NCBI GenBank assembly: GCA_051744845.1
Contig: JBNJDJ010000010.1
Location: 1-44,048, forward strand
Length of the DNA: 44,048 bases
DNA from: JBNJDJ01 sp051744845
GTDB lineage: Bacteria > Bacillota > Clostridia > Peptostreptococcales > Acidaminobacteraceae
Direction of reading: 5' to 3'
Shown: positions 32,351 to 41,624 of the stretch, in pieces
Position numbering within the stretch: position 1 is the stretch's first letter
Layout of the letters: every line of letters starts with the position of its first letter
Position numbers and translations under genes: made by a program
Notes under the pieces: model-generated
What the model was told of the DNA's origin: nothing
What the model saw: only the letters and a program-made list of their open reading frames with translations
The model's database searches: none

Positions 32351-33826
32351 ATGTCGGTAAGAGTAAGATTTGCGCCAAGTCCAACTGGTTATTTACATGT
32401 TGGAGGATTAAGAACAGCACTTTATAATTATTTATTTGCTAAGAAAAATAATGGTTCTTATATTATGAGAATCGAAGATACAGATCAAACTAGATATGTA
32501 GAGGATGCTTTAACTAACTTAATAGAAGCTTTAGAATGGTCAGGAGTTAATCATTCTGAAGGTCCATTTTTAGAAGATGGTAAAATAATTCAAAATGGAA
32601 ACTACGGACCTTATATCCAATCAGAAAGACTAGATATTTATCAAAAATATATTGATAAATTAATAAAGCAAGATAAAGCTTATTATTGTTTTTGTTCTAA
32701 AGAAAGATTAGAAAAGGTAAGAAAAGTTCAAAAGATGCAAGGTAAAATCCCAAGATACGATGGATTTTGTAAAGGACTTTCAGATAAAGAAATACAAGAA
32801 AAATTAGATAATGGTGAAGATTATGTAATAAGACTTAAATTACCTAAAAACGAAGATATTACATTTGAAGATATGGTAAGAGGAAATGTAACTGTTAATA
32901 CTAAAGATTTAGATGATCAAGTATTAATGAAATCTGATGGTTATCCAACTTATCACTTTGCTGTTATTGTAGATGATCATTTAATGAATATTTCACATAT
33001 TATCAGAGGTCAAGAATGGCTTCCATCAACACCAAAACATGTATTTATGTATGAAGCTTTTGGATGGGAAGCTCCTAAATACGTTCATTTACCTAATATT
33101 TTAAATGAAGAACGTAAAAAACTTTCAAAAAGACACGGAGATGTAGCAGTTAAAGACTTTAGAGCTAAAGGCTATTTACCTGAAGGACTTATAAACTACA
33201 TTGCATTAGTAGGTTGGAATCCAAAAGACAATAAAGAAATTATGTCTATGGAAGAACTAGAATCAAAATTTGATTTAGCTGATGTTTCAAAATCTGGTGG
33301 AGTATTTGATGTTAAAAAGCTTAATTGGGTTAATGCTCATTATATTAAAAAGCTAGATTTAGATGAGCTTACTAAAAAATGTATCCCATTTTTTATTAAA
33401 GATGAAGTAATTGAAGAAGATGAAGTAGATGAAAAATATGAATGGATGAAAAAAATATGTAAAAATGCTCAAGATTCATTAGAATATTTAGCTCAAATTA
33501 CTGATTATACAGATATTTTCTTAGGTGAGAAAGTTAAGTTAGAATCAGATGATTTAAAAGAAATGCTACAATTAGATCATGTAAAAGATATGCTAAATGT
33601 ATTTAATAAGCTAATTCAAGAAAATGAATTAACTGATGAATTCTTAGGTTCTATATTTAAAAAAGTTCAAAATAAAACTGGTGTAAAAGGCAAGAACTTA
33701 TATATGCCGATTAGAATTGCTATTACAGGTCAAGGACACGGACCAGATATGACAGAAACTTTAAGTGTTTTAGGTAAAGATTTAATAGAAAAAAGAATTA
33801 AATATTCAATAAAAAATTATTGTTAA
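32351..33826 (+). CDS. gltX: Glutamyl-tRNA synthetase
   Basis: This class I synthetase charges glutamate onto tRNA-Glu, and in species lacking GlnRS also onto tRNA-Gln. The 491 residues begin RVRFAPSPTGYLHVGGLRTAL (HIGH motif) and carry the KLSKRHG loop. They finish with the all-helical anticodon-binding domain of the bacterial type. In B. subtilis gltX runs with ispF and cysS, but here it is inverted relative to both. It ends at a shared bidirectional terminator. Confidence 0.97.
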   Translation: MSVRVRFAPSPTGYLHVGGLRTALYNYLFAKKNNGSYIMRIEDTDQTRYVEDALTNLIEALEWSGVNHSEGPFLEDGKIIQNGNYGPYIQSERLDIYQKYIDKLIKQDKAYYCFCSKERLEKVRKVQKMQGKIPRYDGFCKGLSDKEIQEKLDNGEDYVIRLKLPKNEDITFEDMVRGNVTVNTKDLDDQVLMKSDGYPTYHFAVIVDDHLMNISHIIRGQEWLPSTPKHVFMYEAFGWEAPKYVHLPNILNEERKKLSKRHGDVAVKDFRAKGYLPEGLINYIALVGWNPKDNKEIMSMEELESKFDLADVSKSGGVFDVKKLNWVNAHYIKKLDLDELTKKCIPFFIKDEVIEEDEVDEKYEWMKKICKNAQDSLEYLAQITDYTDIFLGEKVKLESDDLKEMLQLDHVKDMLNVFNKLIQENELTDEFLGSIFKKVQNKTGVKGKNLYMPIRIAITGQGHGPDMTETLSVLGKDLIEKRIKYSIKNYC

Positions 33827-33830
33827 GTTT

Positions 33831-33860
33831 AAAAGCCATCTTTTTTAGATGGCTTATTTT
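33831..33860. terminator. Bidirectional terminator between gltX and the response regulator
   Basis: A nine-base perfect stem (33833-33841 with 33847-33855) has T-rich sequence on the plus-strand side and TTTTAAAC on the minus-strand side. The right arm includes the first bases of the response-regulator stop codon. It serves the convergent gltX and efflux/two-component operons. Confidence 0.8.
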
Positions 33861-34549
33861 ATTTCTTCATTAAATTTGTAACCTACCCCCCAAATAGTTT
33901 TTATATACTCAGGATTTGCTGGATCAAATTCAATTTTTTCTCTCAACTTCCTAATATGCACAGTAACAGTCGGAATATTTTTTGTATATTCATATCCCCA
34001 AACTTTTTTAAAAAGCTCTTCTTTAGAAAAAACTTTACCTGGATTTTTCAAAAGTAGTGTTAATAAATCAAATTCTTTAACTGTTAAATTTACTTCTTTA
34101 TTATTAACAAAAACTTTATGATTCCTTAAATTAATCTCAATACCATCACTTGCAATAATATTTACATCTTTTTCTTTTTTATTAGATAATCTTTGATATC
34201 TATTTATATGTGCTTTTACTCTTGCAACTAATTCATGAGGACTAAAAGGTTTAGTTAAATAATCATCTAATCCTAGTCCAAAACCTTTTATTTTATCTAT
34301 ATCGCTTTTTTTAGCCGTTACCATTATTAGTGGAATCTGTTTTTTACTACGTATCTTTTTACAAATTTCAAATCCATCAACACTTGGTAACATTAAATCA
34401 ATAATAATTAAATCATATGAATTGTTGATTGCTTCATCTAAGCCTTCTTTACCATCGTATTTTAAAACTACTTCAAAATCATTTATTTCTAGATAATCTT
34501 TTTCAACTTCAGCAATACTCTTATCATCTTCAATTATTAATATCTTCAT
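33854..34549 (-). CDS. OmpR/PhoB-family response regulator
   Basis: The 231-residue protein has a receiver domain (acidic pair EDD at 7-9, phosphoacceptor Asp51 in IIIDLMLPSVDGF, Thr78, Lys100 in LTKPFSPHEL). A winged-helix DNA-binding domain follows (NLTVKEFDLLTLLLKNPGKVFSKEELFKKVWG, TVTVHIRKLREKI). The start is the ATG at 34549 behind TAGGAGTGCTT; an upstream GTG sits in the ribosome binding site. It overlaps the kinase gene by 20 bases and is last in the efflux operon, so it probably controls that operon. Confidence 0.95.
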   Translation of the reverse strand: MKILIIEDDKSIAEVEKDYLEINDFEVVLKYDGKEGLDEAINNSYDLIIIDLMLPSVDGFEICKKIRSKKQIPLIMVTAKKSDIDKIKGFGLGLDDYLTKPFSPHELVARVKAHINRYQRLSNKKEKDVNIIASDGIEINLRNHKVFVNNKEVNLTVKEFDLLTLLLKNPGKVFSKEELFKKVWGYEYTKNIPTVTVHIRKLREKIEFDPANPEYIKTIWGVGYKFNEEIK

Positions 34550-36023
34550 AAGCACTCCTAAAAACCATTACTATTTTTAGCCCACTATCAAATTTTCTAG
34601 ATTTCTTAGCATAAACTTCTCCATTATTAATATCTATAATTTTTTTAACTATAGAAAGTCCTAATCCACTGCCAGAGTTTTGTACGTTTCTACTTTCATC
34701 TTCTTTATAAAATCTTTGAAATAAATTTTTATAATCTTTTTTTATACCTTTACCATTATCTTCAATAGATAAATTTATTTTTTTATTATCTTTAAAAATA
34801 TTAATATATATTTTAAGATTTTCTTTATCAGAATGTTTTAATGAATTTTCAAATATGTTTAATATAGCTCTTCTCATTTTTTGTACATCTATTTTTATAT
34901 ATCTTTTTTCTTTATCTTTTTTATTATTAAATATAAATTTAACTTTTTCGTATTTTTTATCGTATTTAAGCTCATCAACAATATCTTTTATAAAATCATA
35001 AATATCAACCTCTAAAAACTTTATCTGTTCATCTTGTAAGTTTAAGTTAGAAATTAAAGATAACTCATCTATTAATTTATTAATAGATGCTAATTTCACT
35101 TTTATATTTTTTAAATACCTTTGCTTTTTAGACTTATCAGTTATATAACCATCGATCAAAGCTTGTACATTCATATTTGCTGCTGTTATTGGAGTATTTA
35201 TATCGTGAGTAATATTTGCTATAAATTCTTTTCTATCCTTCTCATATTTTTTTCTAATCTTTTTTTGCTTTAATAATTTCTTTCTTAATTTATCAAAATC
35301 TGTAGATAATTTGGATATTTCATCTGTATTGCTTTTTTCAAACTTAAAATCTAAGTTTCCTTTTTTGATTTTTTCTACACCATCTATGACACTTGTCAAA
35401 GGCTTTGATATTGATTTATAAATATATATAGATATAAATATACTTAAAACAATTATTAAAAAAAGAGAAATAAAAACTGTTGTAAATAATATATTTGATT
35501 TTATAATTGATAGTAAATCTCTTTTTATAAATATATATATCGATCCATCACTTCCATTTTTAAGTTGAAAATCTATTTGTTTTATAATACGTAATTTTTC
35601 TTTATTATACAAAAAGTTTCTCCTATTAGGAGTTATAAAATCAGAAGCTGAATGCAAATCAGGATATTTATCAGCTTTATATTTATTTTTTTGTAATAAA
35701 GAATGATAAGTCATTTTATTATTTATTTTAATATCAAAACCTACAAAATCACTTTTTAAACTTTTCTCAAATTCTAATAACTTTTCATTGTTTATAAGTA
35801 TTTTAGGGTTATTAAATATATAATCATTAAAAGTTTTTATCACCTTCTCAACATCATTAGATATTTTAATATATTCTTTATTATTTCTCAATTTTTCACT
35901 TAAGTGCTTATCAGGCCCATTAATAGCTAATTCAACAGCTTTTGAAAGAGTGTGATAATACACACCCATTACTACTAAAATAGTAATCAAAAGCATAATA
36001 ATTAATTTTTTCTTTATAGACAT
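34530..36023 (-). CDS. Membrane sensor histidine kinase
   Basis: The 497-residue kinase has a first membrane helix (about residues 6-24) and an extracytoplasmic sensor region (about 28-172). A second helix (about 178-201), a HAMP linker and the HisKA domain (IANITHDINTPIT, His273) follow. The ATPase domain shows ILNIFENSLKHS, EDNGKGI and NSGSGLGLSIVKKI. An AGAGGT site overlaps the adaptor stop seven bases upstream. It pairs with the overlapping response regulator. The ligand is unknown; the operon suggests it senses a substrate of the efflux pump or cell-envelope stress. Confidence 0.95.
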   Translation of the reverse strand: MSIKKKLIIMLLITILVVMGVYYHTLSKAVELAINGPDKHLSEKLRNNKEYIKISNDVEKVIKTFNDYIFNNPKILINNEKLLEFEKSLKSDFVGFDIKINNKMTYHSLLQKNKYKADKYPDLHSASDFITPNRRNFLYNKEKLRIIKQIDFQLKNGSDGSIYIFIKRDLLSIIKSNILFTTVFISLFLIIVLSIFISIYIYKSISKPLTSVIDGVEKIKKGNLDFKFEKSNTDEISKLSTDFDKLRKKLLKQKKIRKKYEKDRKEFIANITHDINTPITAANMNVQALIDGYITDKSKKQRYLKNIKVKLASINKLIDELSLISNLNLQDEQIKFLEVDIYDFIKDIVDELKYDKKYEKVKFIFNNKKDKEKRYIKIDVQKMRRAILNIFENSLKHSDKENLKIYINIFKDNKKINLSIEDNGKGIKKDYKNLFQRFYKEDESRNVQNSGSGLGLSIVKKIIDINNGEVYAKKSRKFDSGLKIVMVFRSAYEDINN

Positions 36024-36030
36024 ATTACCT

Positions 36031-37116
36031 CTATTCTTTTATTAAATCATCAGAATCAATATAATTTTGACCTTCAATAATTAAATTTTGACCAACTTTC
36101 AAACCATTTTTAACAATAACTTGTCCTGAAATATCTTTACCTAAATCTAAATATCTTTTTTTTGCTTTCCCTTTATCATTAATAAATACATAAGCTTTTT
36201 CATTTTCATTTAATAAAGAATATTTAGGTATAGATATTACATCTTTATACTCATTTAATACAATATCAATATCACAATACATCCCAGGTTTAATATCTAA
36301 ATTATCATTTTCAATATCTATTTGTATTGGATACGAGGCATTATTACCAATATATGAAATTTGACTAATTTTTGCATCTATATTTTTATTAAGTTCATCA
36401 AAACTTATCTTTACTTGTTGACCTACTTTTATTTTATTTATAATCTCACTAGAAACTTGAGCTTTTATTTTAATCTTTTTTAAATCCATAACAGACATAG
36501 TCTTTTGACCATTTAAAATATCTTCTTTATTTATATTATTTGATACAACTAATCCATCTATTGGTGACTTAATTATTTTACTTTCTATTTCATCATCTAG
36601 ATTTTTTACTGTATTATTATAATTTGTTTGTGCATTTTCTAAAGCTAATTTTTTATTTGATAGATTTAATGAAATTGTATCCAAATTTTTCTTAGAAATA
36701 ACTCCTTGTTCAAATAATTTTTTATTTTTATTATAATTTTCTAGCGCATCTTCATAAGCTAATTTAGCTTGTTGAAGTTGGGTTAAACTAGCCTTTTTAC
36801 TATTTTCTGCATTTCTCTTTGTAACATCTGAATCTAAGGCAAATAAGTTTTGATTCTTAGTTACTTTATCTCCTACTTTCACATAAACGTTTTTAACTTC
36901 AGCACCTGTTTGTCCTACTAAGTTATATGTTTTATTTGCTGAAGCTAATCCTACTGTACTATATTTTTCTAAAAGATTTGATGTAGAAATTTCTTTAGTC
37001 GTTACTACCTTTTTATTTTCATTTATTTCTTTATTTTCTTTTGGTTTAGTACAACCAACAAAACTTATAAAAATCAATAAAATTATTATAATCAAAGATA
37101 TATTTTTTTTAAACAT
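36031..37116 (-). CDS. Lipoprotein periplasmic-adaptor-like subunit (MFP/HlyD family) of an RND efflux system
   Basis: The 361-residue protein starts with a signal sequence and lipobox (ISFVGC, Cys22), so it should be a membrane-anchored lipoprotein. A lipoyl/barrel-sandwich half (GQTGAEVKNVYVKVGDKVTKNQ) comes first. A coiled-coil hairpin (about residues 95-165, rich in K, N, L, A) follows, then the second half (IKSPIDGLVVSNNI) and a beta-barrel domain. The ATG at 37116 has GAGGAGGAAAGTA directly before it; the frame's earlier ATG overlaps the pump gene heavily and has no site. It overlaps the pump gene by eight bases. Confidence 0.93.
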   Translation of the reverse strand: MFKKNISLIIIILLIFISFVGCTKPKENKEINENKKVVTTKEISTSNLLEKYSTVGLASANKTYNLVGQTGAEVKNVYVKVGDKVTKNQNLFALDSDVTKRNAENSKKASLTQLQQAKLAYEDALENYNKNKKLFEQGVISKKNLDTISLNLSNKKLALENAQTNYNNTVKNLDDEIESKIIKSPIDGLVVSNNINKEDILNGQKTMSVMDLKKIKIKAQVSSEIINKIKVGQQVKISFDELNKNIDAKISQISYIGNNASYPIQIDIENDNLDIKPGMYCDIDIVLNEYKDVISIPKYSLLNENEKAYVFINDKGKAKKRYLDLGKDISGQVIVKNGLKVGQNLIIEGQNYIDSDDLIKE

Positions 37117-40100
37117 TACTTTCCTCCTCTTGGAATAAATTGAATTTAATTTGGAACTTATCTTTGTATTTTTCAACAGTTTGATAAACTATAGGAATAA
37201 TTAAAAGTGTTAAAAATGTAGATGCAATTAACCCAAATATCAAAGCAACTCCTAATTGACGTATTGTTTCATTATTTATTGTTAATGGCAAAATACCTGC
37301 AATTGTAGTTATAGATGTTGCAAACACAGGTACAAATCTTGTCTTTACTGCTTTAGTAGTTGCATTTATTAAATCATGTCCATGGTCTCTTTGATAATTA
37401 GCAAAATCTAAAAGTACAATTGCATCATTTACAGCTATTCCAACTAAGGCAACTATTCCCATAAATGCATAAGTACCAAAATTTTGACCAGTTAAAAACA
37501 AACCAATAAAAGTACCAATTAAAGCAAGTGGTAGAGAAACTAAAATAACAATTGGTTGACTTAATGAGTTGAATTGTAAAGATAGAATAATATATACTAA
37601 AAAGATCGCTATTAAAAAGTTTTTAAACATTTCAGTAAATATTTCTCTCATTTCTCTACTTTCCCCACCAAAAGAGACATTAACTCCTTTAGTATCTATA
37701 TTCTTTATCTTTTCATTTATTCTTTGATTAATAACATTAACATTTTCATCTTTTTTTATACCAGAAGTTATTTCAATAAGAGTATTACCATTTTTATGAC
37801 TTATTTTATTAGCCCCTCTAGTCTCTTTTATTTTTGCAATTTGATTTAAAGTAACCATTTTCCCATTATTATAAAATACAATCTTTTCTAAATCATTAAC
37901 TGTTTCAATATTATAATCATAATTTAATTTTAAATCAATTTCATCTCCAGCTTGACGCATTGTTCCTATATCTGAATCAGAAATTACAGTACGTACTTTA
38001 CTTCCTACTTGAGCACTTGTTAAACCAAAACTTTTGGCTTTAACTTCGTCAATAATAATCTCTAATTCAGGAATCCCAGATTCAGTAGATAATTTTAAAT
38101 CTACTATTCCATCTATAGTTTTTATCTCATTGACTATTTTTTGTCCAACTTCTTTAGAAAGAGATTTATCATTTGACATCAATTCAATTGATATTGGAGA
38201 ATCAACAGCTTGACGCCCCATACCTCCGCTTCCAGAAATAGAAATAGATGCATTAGGTATTATTTTTAAATCTTTTCTTATATCCTCGATTAAATCATTA
38301 GGTAAATATTTCATTTTTTCTTCATCTACAAAATCTATAGTTACACTTCCAGAGTTTAAATCTTCTCCTCCTATTGTTTGATTGAAACTTTTAATATCAT
38401 CATATTTAAAAAGAATCTTTTCTATTTTTTCAAAAATTTTCTCTGTATCTTTAAGTCTATATAATCTTGGAGCTTCTACACTTATAGAAGCACCAGTAGG
38501 TGTTTCATATGGCATAAATTCAGATTTTATTATACCTGTTGCTAAAAGGGAAAAAGAACCTATAAGTAAAACTACTGACATTACTAATATTAATCCTTTT
38601 TTCCAACGCGTCTTTAAAATACTTTTAACAAACAAACTATATTTATTAGAAATATTATGAGGATTTTCAACAAAATATTTATCTTTTATATACATTGCTA
38701 TAGCAAAACCGGCTCCTAAGCTTAATGAAAACACTCCTAAATTTCCTCCAATTGAAAATGCAATTGTTGCTAATATAAAGGTAAAAGTAATTGATAAAAT
38801 ATTTTTTAACGGAGTCATTTTAGTATTTTTTATACTTTTATATGTTTCTAAAAATCTTGAGCATAAAGTTGGTGTTATTGCTACCGAGACTACAAAAGAC
38901 GTTCCTAAAGCAAACATAACTGTCATAGGAATTTGTTTTAAAGCTTCTCCTATTGGTCCAGGTGTTAAAGCTAAAGGGAAAAATGCAGCAATAGTTGTTA
39001 AAGTAGCAGCAAAAACTGCTGGGGCTACTTGGTTTAAAGCTACTTTAGCAGCCAATTTTCTAGTAAGTTTTTTATCTCTCATTCTATCAATATTTTCCAT
39101 TACAACAATTGCATTATCTACTAAAAGACCTAAGGATATTATAAGTCCTGTAGAAGACATTATGTTAAAAGAAATATCAAATGTATTCATAAGTATCAAA
39201 GATGTAAATATTGATAAAGGAATTACAAATGATACAATGTATGCTTCTCTAAGGCCTATAAATAAAAATAAAACAATTATTACAACTAAAAGACCACTTA
39301 ATGCTGAACCTAAAACATTATCTAAATCTTCTTGTACTATTTCTGACATATCTGAACTTACTAATATATCTACATTTTCTGGATACAACTCACCTTTTTT
39401 ATTTTCAATCATTTGATGAATTTTTTCAGCAGGTTCAATCATATCTCCATTGTCTACTCGATAAACTTGTAAATATACAACTGGTTTTGAAGACTTTTTT
39501 TCAAAACTATTAATATATAATTTTGATACTTGATCTAAATTTTCAGTTACATAAGATACATCAGCTATATCTTTTATATACACACTTTTATCATCTTGAA
39601 TTGTTATAAGTGTATTTTTTATTTGGTCGATATTTTCATATAAACTATCTACACGTATGTTATAATGCATTTTATCTAAAGATTTATCTCCACTTGGGAT
39701 GTTTATATTTTTAGCACGTATAGTATTTTCTACCATTTCTTTACTTAAACCATAACTTAAAAGCTTCTTTTCTTTTAATTTTATTTCTACTTGTTTTTCA
39801 ACTCCACCATTTAAGTCTAGTTCATCAATACCTTCAAAAGATTCAACTTCTCTTTCAATATCTTCAGCAATTTCTTTTAACTCTGATAATTCATAATCGC
39901 CAGTTACACTTAAATTCATTAATGGCATTAAATCTGATCGAAAATAATCTACAAAAGGATCTAAACTATCTTCTGGTAAATCAGTTTGATCAACTGCATC
40001 TTTAAGATCATCAGTTTTTTCTTTTATATCACTTTCATAATCATATTCTACTAATATTTGACTTGATCCTGCTTTTGTAGTAGAATTAATTTCTTTGACA

Positions 40101-40375
40101 TCATTTAATCCATCTATTTTATCTTCTAGAGGATCTGTTACTAATATTTCCATATCTTCTACACTAGCTCCAGGATAAGCTACTTGTACAATGGCAATGT
40201 TAGCTTTTATTTCTGGAGTAGATTCTTTTGGTAAATCAAAAAAATTAAATATCCCAAAAATAAATACAAAAGCTATTAAAAGATAAACGATTCTAAATCT
40301 ATCTAAAAATAAATTGGAAATTTTACCAAATATATTTATTGAATCATTTAACTCAGGTATATTTTTATTATCCAT
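37109..40375 (-). CDS. RND-family efflux permease (HAE/SwrC-like)
   Basis: The 1,088-residue protein has two homologous halves, each with an N-terminal helix, a large extracytoplasmic porter region and a helix bundle, as in RND exporters such as B. subtilis SwrC. The TM4 motif reads GLLVDNAIVVMENI (Asp420, Asn421) and the TM10 motif GIAVNDAIVLLDF (Asn983, Asp984). The lysine found in AcrB TM10 is absent. An extra hydrophobic stretch (about 523-563) lies between the halves. It starts with AAAGGAG seven bases before ATG and leads the operon pump-adaptor-kinase-regulator. Substrate unknown. Confidence 0.94.
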   Translation of the reverse strand: MDNKNIPELNDSINIFGKISNLFLDRFRIVYLLIAFVFIFGIFNFFDLPKESTPEIKANIAIVQVAYPGASVEDMEILVTDPLEDKIDGLNDVKEINSTTKAGSSQILVEYDYESDIKEKTDDLKDAVDQTDLPEDSLDPFVDYFRSDLMPLMNLSVTGDYELSELKEIAEDIEREVESFEGIDELDLNGGVEKQVEIKLKEKKLLSYGLSKEMVENTIRAKNINIPSGDKSLDKMHYNIRVDSLYENIDQIKNTLITIQDDKSVYIKDIADVSYVTENLDQVSKLYINSFEKKSSKPVVYLQVYRVDNGDMIEPAEKIHQMIENKKGELYPENVDILVSSDMSEIVQEDLDNVLGSALSGLLVVIIVLFLFIGLREAYIVSFVIPLSIFTSLILMNTFDISFNIMSSTGLIISLGLLVDNAIVVMENIDRMRDKKLTRKLAAKVALNQVAPAVFAATLTTIAAFFPLALTPGPIGEALKQIPMTVMFALGTSFVVSVAITPTLCSRFLETYKSIKNTKMTPLKNILSITFTFILATIAFSIGGNLGVFSLSLGAGFAIAMYIKDKYFVENPHNISNKYSLFVKSILKTRWKKGLILVMSVVLLIGSFSLLATGIIKSEFMPYETPTGASISVEAPRLYRLKDTEKIFEKIEKILFKYDDIKSFNQTIGGEDLNSGSVTIDFVDEEKMKYLPNDLIEDIRKDLKIIPNASISISGSGGMGRQAVDSPISIELMSNDKSLSKEVGQKIVNEIKTIDGIVDLKLSTESGIPELEIIIDEVKAKSFGLTSAQVGSKVRTVISDSDIGTMRQAGDEIDLKLNYDYNIETVNDLEKIVFYNNGKMVTLNQIAKIKETRGANKISHKNGNTLIEITSGIKKDENVNVINQRINEKIKNIDTKGVNVSFGGESREMREIFTEMFKNFLIAIFLVYIILSLQFNSLSQPIVILVSLPLALIGTFIGLFLTGQNFGTYAFMGIVALVGIAVNDAIVLLDFANYQRDHGHDLINATTKAVKTRFVPVFATSITTIAGILPLTINNETIRQLGVALIFGLIASTFLTLLIIPIVYQTVEKYKDKFQIKFNLFQEEESNV

Positions 40376-40419
40376 TTTCTAACTCCTTTATAAATTCCAA
40401 ATAATCATCATTTATATAC

Positions 40420-40425
40420 ATTATA
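40420..40425 (-). promoter_or_regulatory. -10 element of the RND efflux operon
   Basis: A perfect TATAAT on the minus strand lies 44 bases before the pump start in the divergent gap. The -35 hexamer at 17 bases is weak (TTATTT), which would fit activation by the operon's own response regulator. I could not identify a convincing operator repeat. Confidence 0.45.
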
Positions 40426-40483
40426 CATTTTATAAGTTAAATAAATAATAATTAATTCTTAATTTTTTCTAAATTTTAATATA

Positions 40484-40492
40484 TGATATAAT
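40484..40492 (+). promoter_or_regulatory. Extended -10 promoter of the DEAD-box helicase
   Basis: TGATATAAT gives a TGN extended -10 joined to a perfect TATAAT (40487-40492) 31 bases before the helicase start. The -35 region is poor, as is common for extended -10 promoters. A separate TATAAT on the minus strand (40420-40425) is the likely -10 for the efflux operon. Confidence 0.6.
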
Positions 40493-40523
40493 AAGATTGT
40501 TTTAAATAATAGAAAGGAAACTT

Positions 40524-41624
40524 ATGGAAAACTTTAAATCATTTAATTTAAGTAAAGAAAGTGTAAAAGCTTTAAAAAAGCAAAGAATATATAAACCAAC
40601 TAAAATTCAAAGAATGGTTATACCTAAAATTAAAGAAAAAAAGGATCTTATTGTTAAATCACCTACAGGTACAGGTAAAACTATTGCATTTTTACTACCA
40701 ATTTTAGAAGATATTGATCCTAAAAATCAAAATATTCAATGTTTAATTTTAACTCCAACTAGAGAATTGGCAACACAAATTACTAAAGAAGCTACTAAAT
40801 TTTCAAAAGGGAAAAATATTAATATTCTAAAACTCTTTGGAGGAAGATCTTTAAAACCTCAAAAAAATAAATTAGATAAAAATATACATTTAGTAGTAGC
40901 TACAACTGGAAGATTAATAGATCATATTCATAGAAATAATATTGATTTATCTAAAATTAATTATTTTATTTTAGATGAAGTAGATCATCTTTTGGAAATG
41001 GGTTTTAAAGAAGATATTGAAAACATCATAAAATATTCAAATAAAAACAGACAAACTCTTTGCTTTTCAGCAACAATAGATTCAAATGTTAAAAAGTTAG
41101 CTTATAAATATATGAATAATCCAGAAGTTGTATCTAATGATAGTACAAAAGAAATTTTAAAAAATATTAAACAATTTAAGCTAAAATGTAATCCTCATAA
41201 TAAAAGAGAAAAAATTGTTAAATTATTAAAAGATGAAAATCCTTTTATGGCTATTATATTTGTAAGAACTAAAAGGAGAGTAGATGAACTAGATTTATTT
41301 TTAGGACAAAATAATTTTGACTGTAAAAAACTTCACGGAGATATGAAACAAAATAAAAGAAAAAGAAGAATTAACAGTTTTAGAAATTTAAAATTTAAAT
41401 ATCTAATTGCTACAGATGTTGCTGCAAGAGGACTAGATATAAACGGCGTTACTCATATTATTAATTATGATATGCCTGATGATCTAGATACTTATATTCA
41501 TAGAATAGGCAGAACTGGAAGACAAGGAAACAAAGGAAAAGCATTTAGTTTTATAACTAAAGATGATAAAAATTTAATAAATTTAATAAAAAAGAATATG
41601 AAAGTAAAAAATATTACTCAATAG
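40524..41624 (+). CDS. Short DEAD-box RNA helicase (DEVD variant)
   Basis: The 366-residue protein is a bare two-domain helicase core. It has a Q motif (FNLSKESVKALKKQRIYKPTKIQ), Walker A SPTGTGKT, PTRELA, a Walker B reading LDEVDHL rather than DEAD, and SAT. The second domain shows IIFVRTKRR, ATDVAARGLDI and HRIGRTGRQG. It stops about ten residues after the last core motif, so it lacks the basic C-terminal extension of CshA- or DbpA-type helicases. Likely roles are RNA unwinding in ribosome assembly or mRNA decay. It ends 11 bases inside the convergent ispF gene. Confidence 0.94.
   Translation: MENFKSFNLSKESVKALKKQRIYKPTKIQRMVIPKIKEKKDLIVKSPTGTGKTIAFLLPILEDIDPKNQNIQCLILTPTRELATQITKEATKFSKGKNINILKLFGGRSLKPQKNKLDKNIHLVVATTGRLIDHIHRNNIDLSKINYFILDEVDHLLEMGFKEDIENIIKYSNKNRQTLCFSATIDSNVKKLAYKYMNNPEVVSNDSTKEILKNIKQFKLKCNPHNKREKIVKLLKDENPFMAIIFVRTKRRVDELDLFLGQNNFDCKKLHGDMKQNKRKRRINSFRNLKFKYLIATDVAARGLDINGVTHIINYDMPDDLDTYIHRIGRTGRQGNKGKAFSFITKDDKNLINLIKKNMKVKNITQ

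Noticed and set aside
37117..37176. 20-residue N-terminal extension of the efflux adaptor
   Set aside because: It would put a charged segment before the lipoprotein signal sequence and lacks a ribosome binding site; GAGGAGG lies right before the internal ATG at 37116.
33854..41624. Mobile element or genomic island carrying the efflux operon and helicase
   Set aside because: No transposase, integrase, terminal inverted repeat or attachment-site duplication is visible, and base composition looks like the surroundings. A rearrangement is inferred only from gene order.
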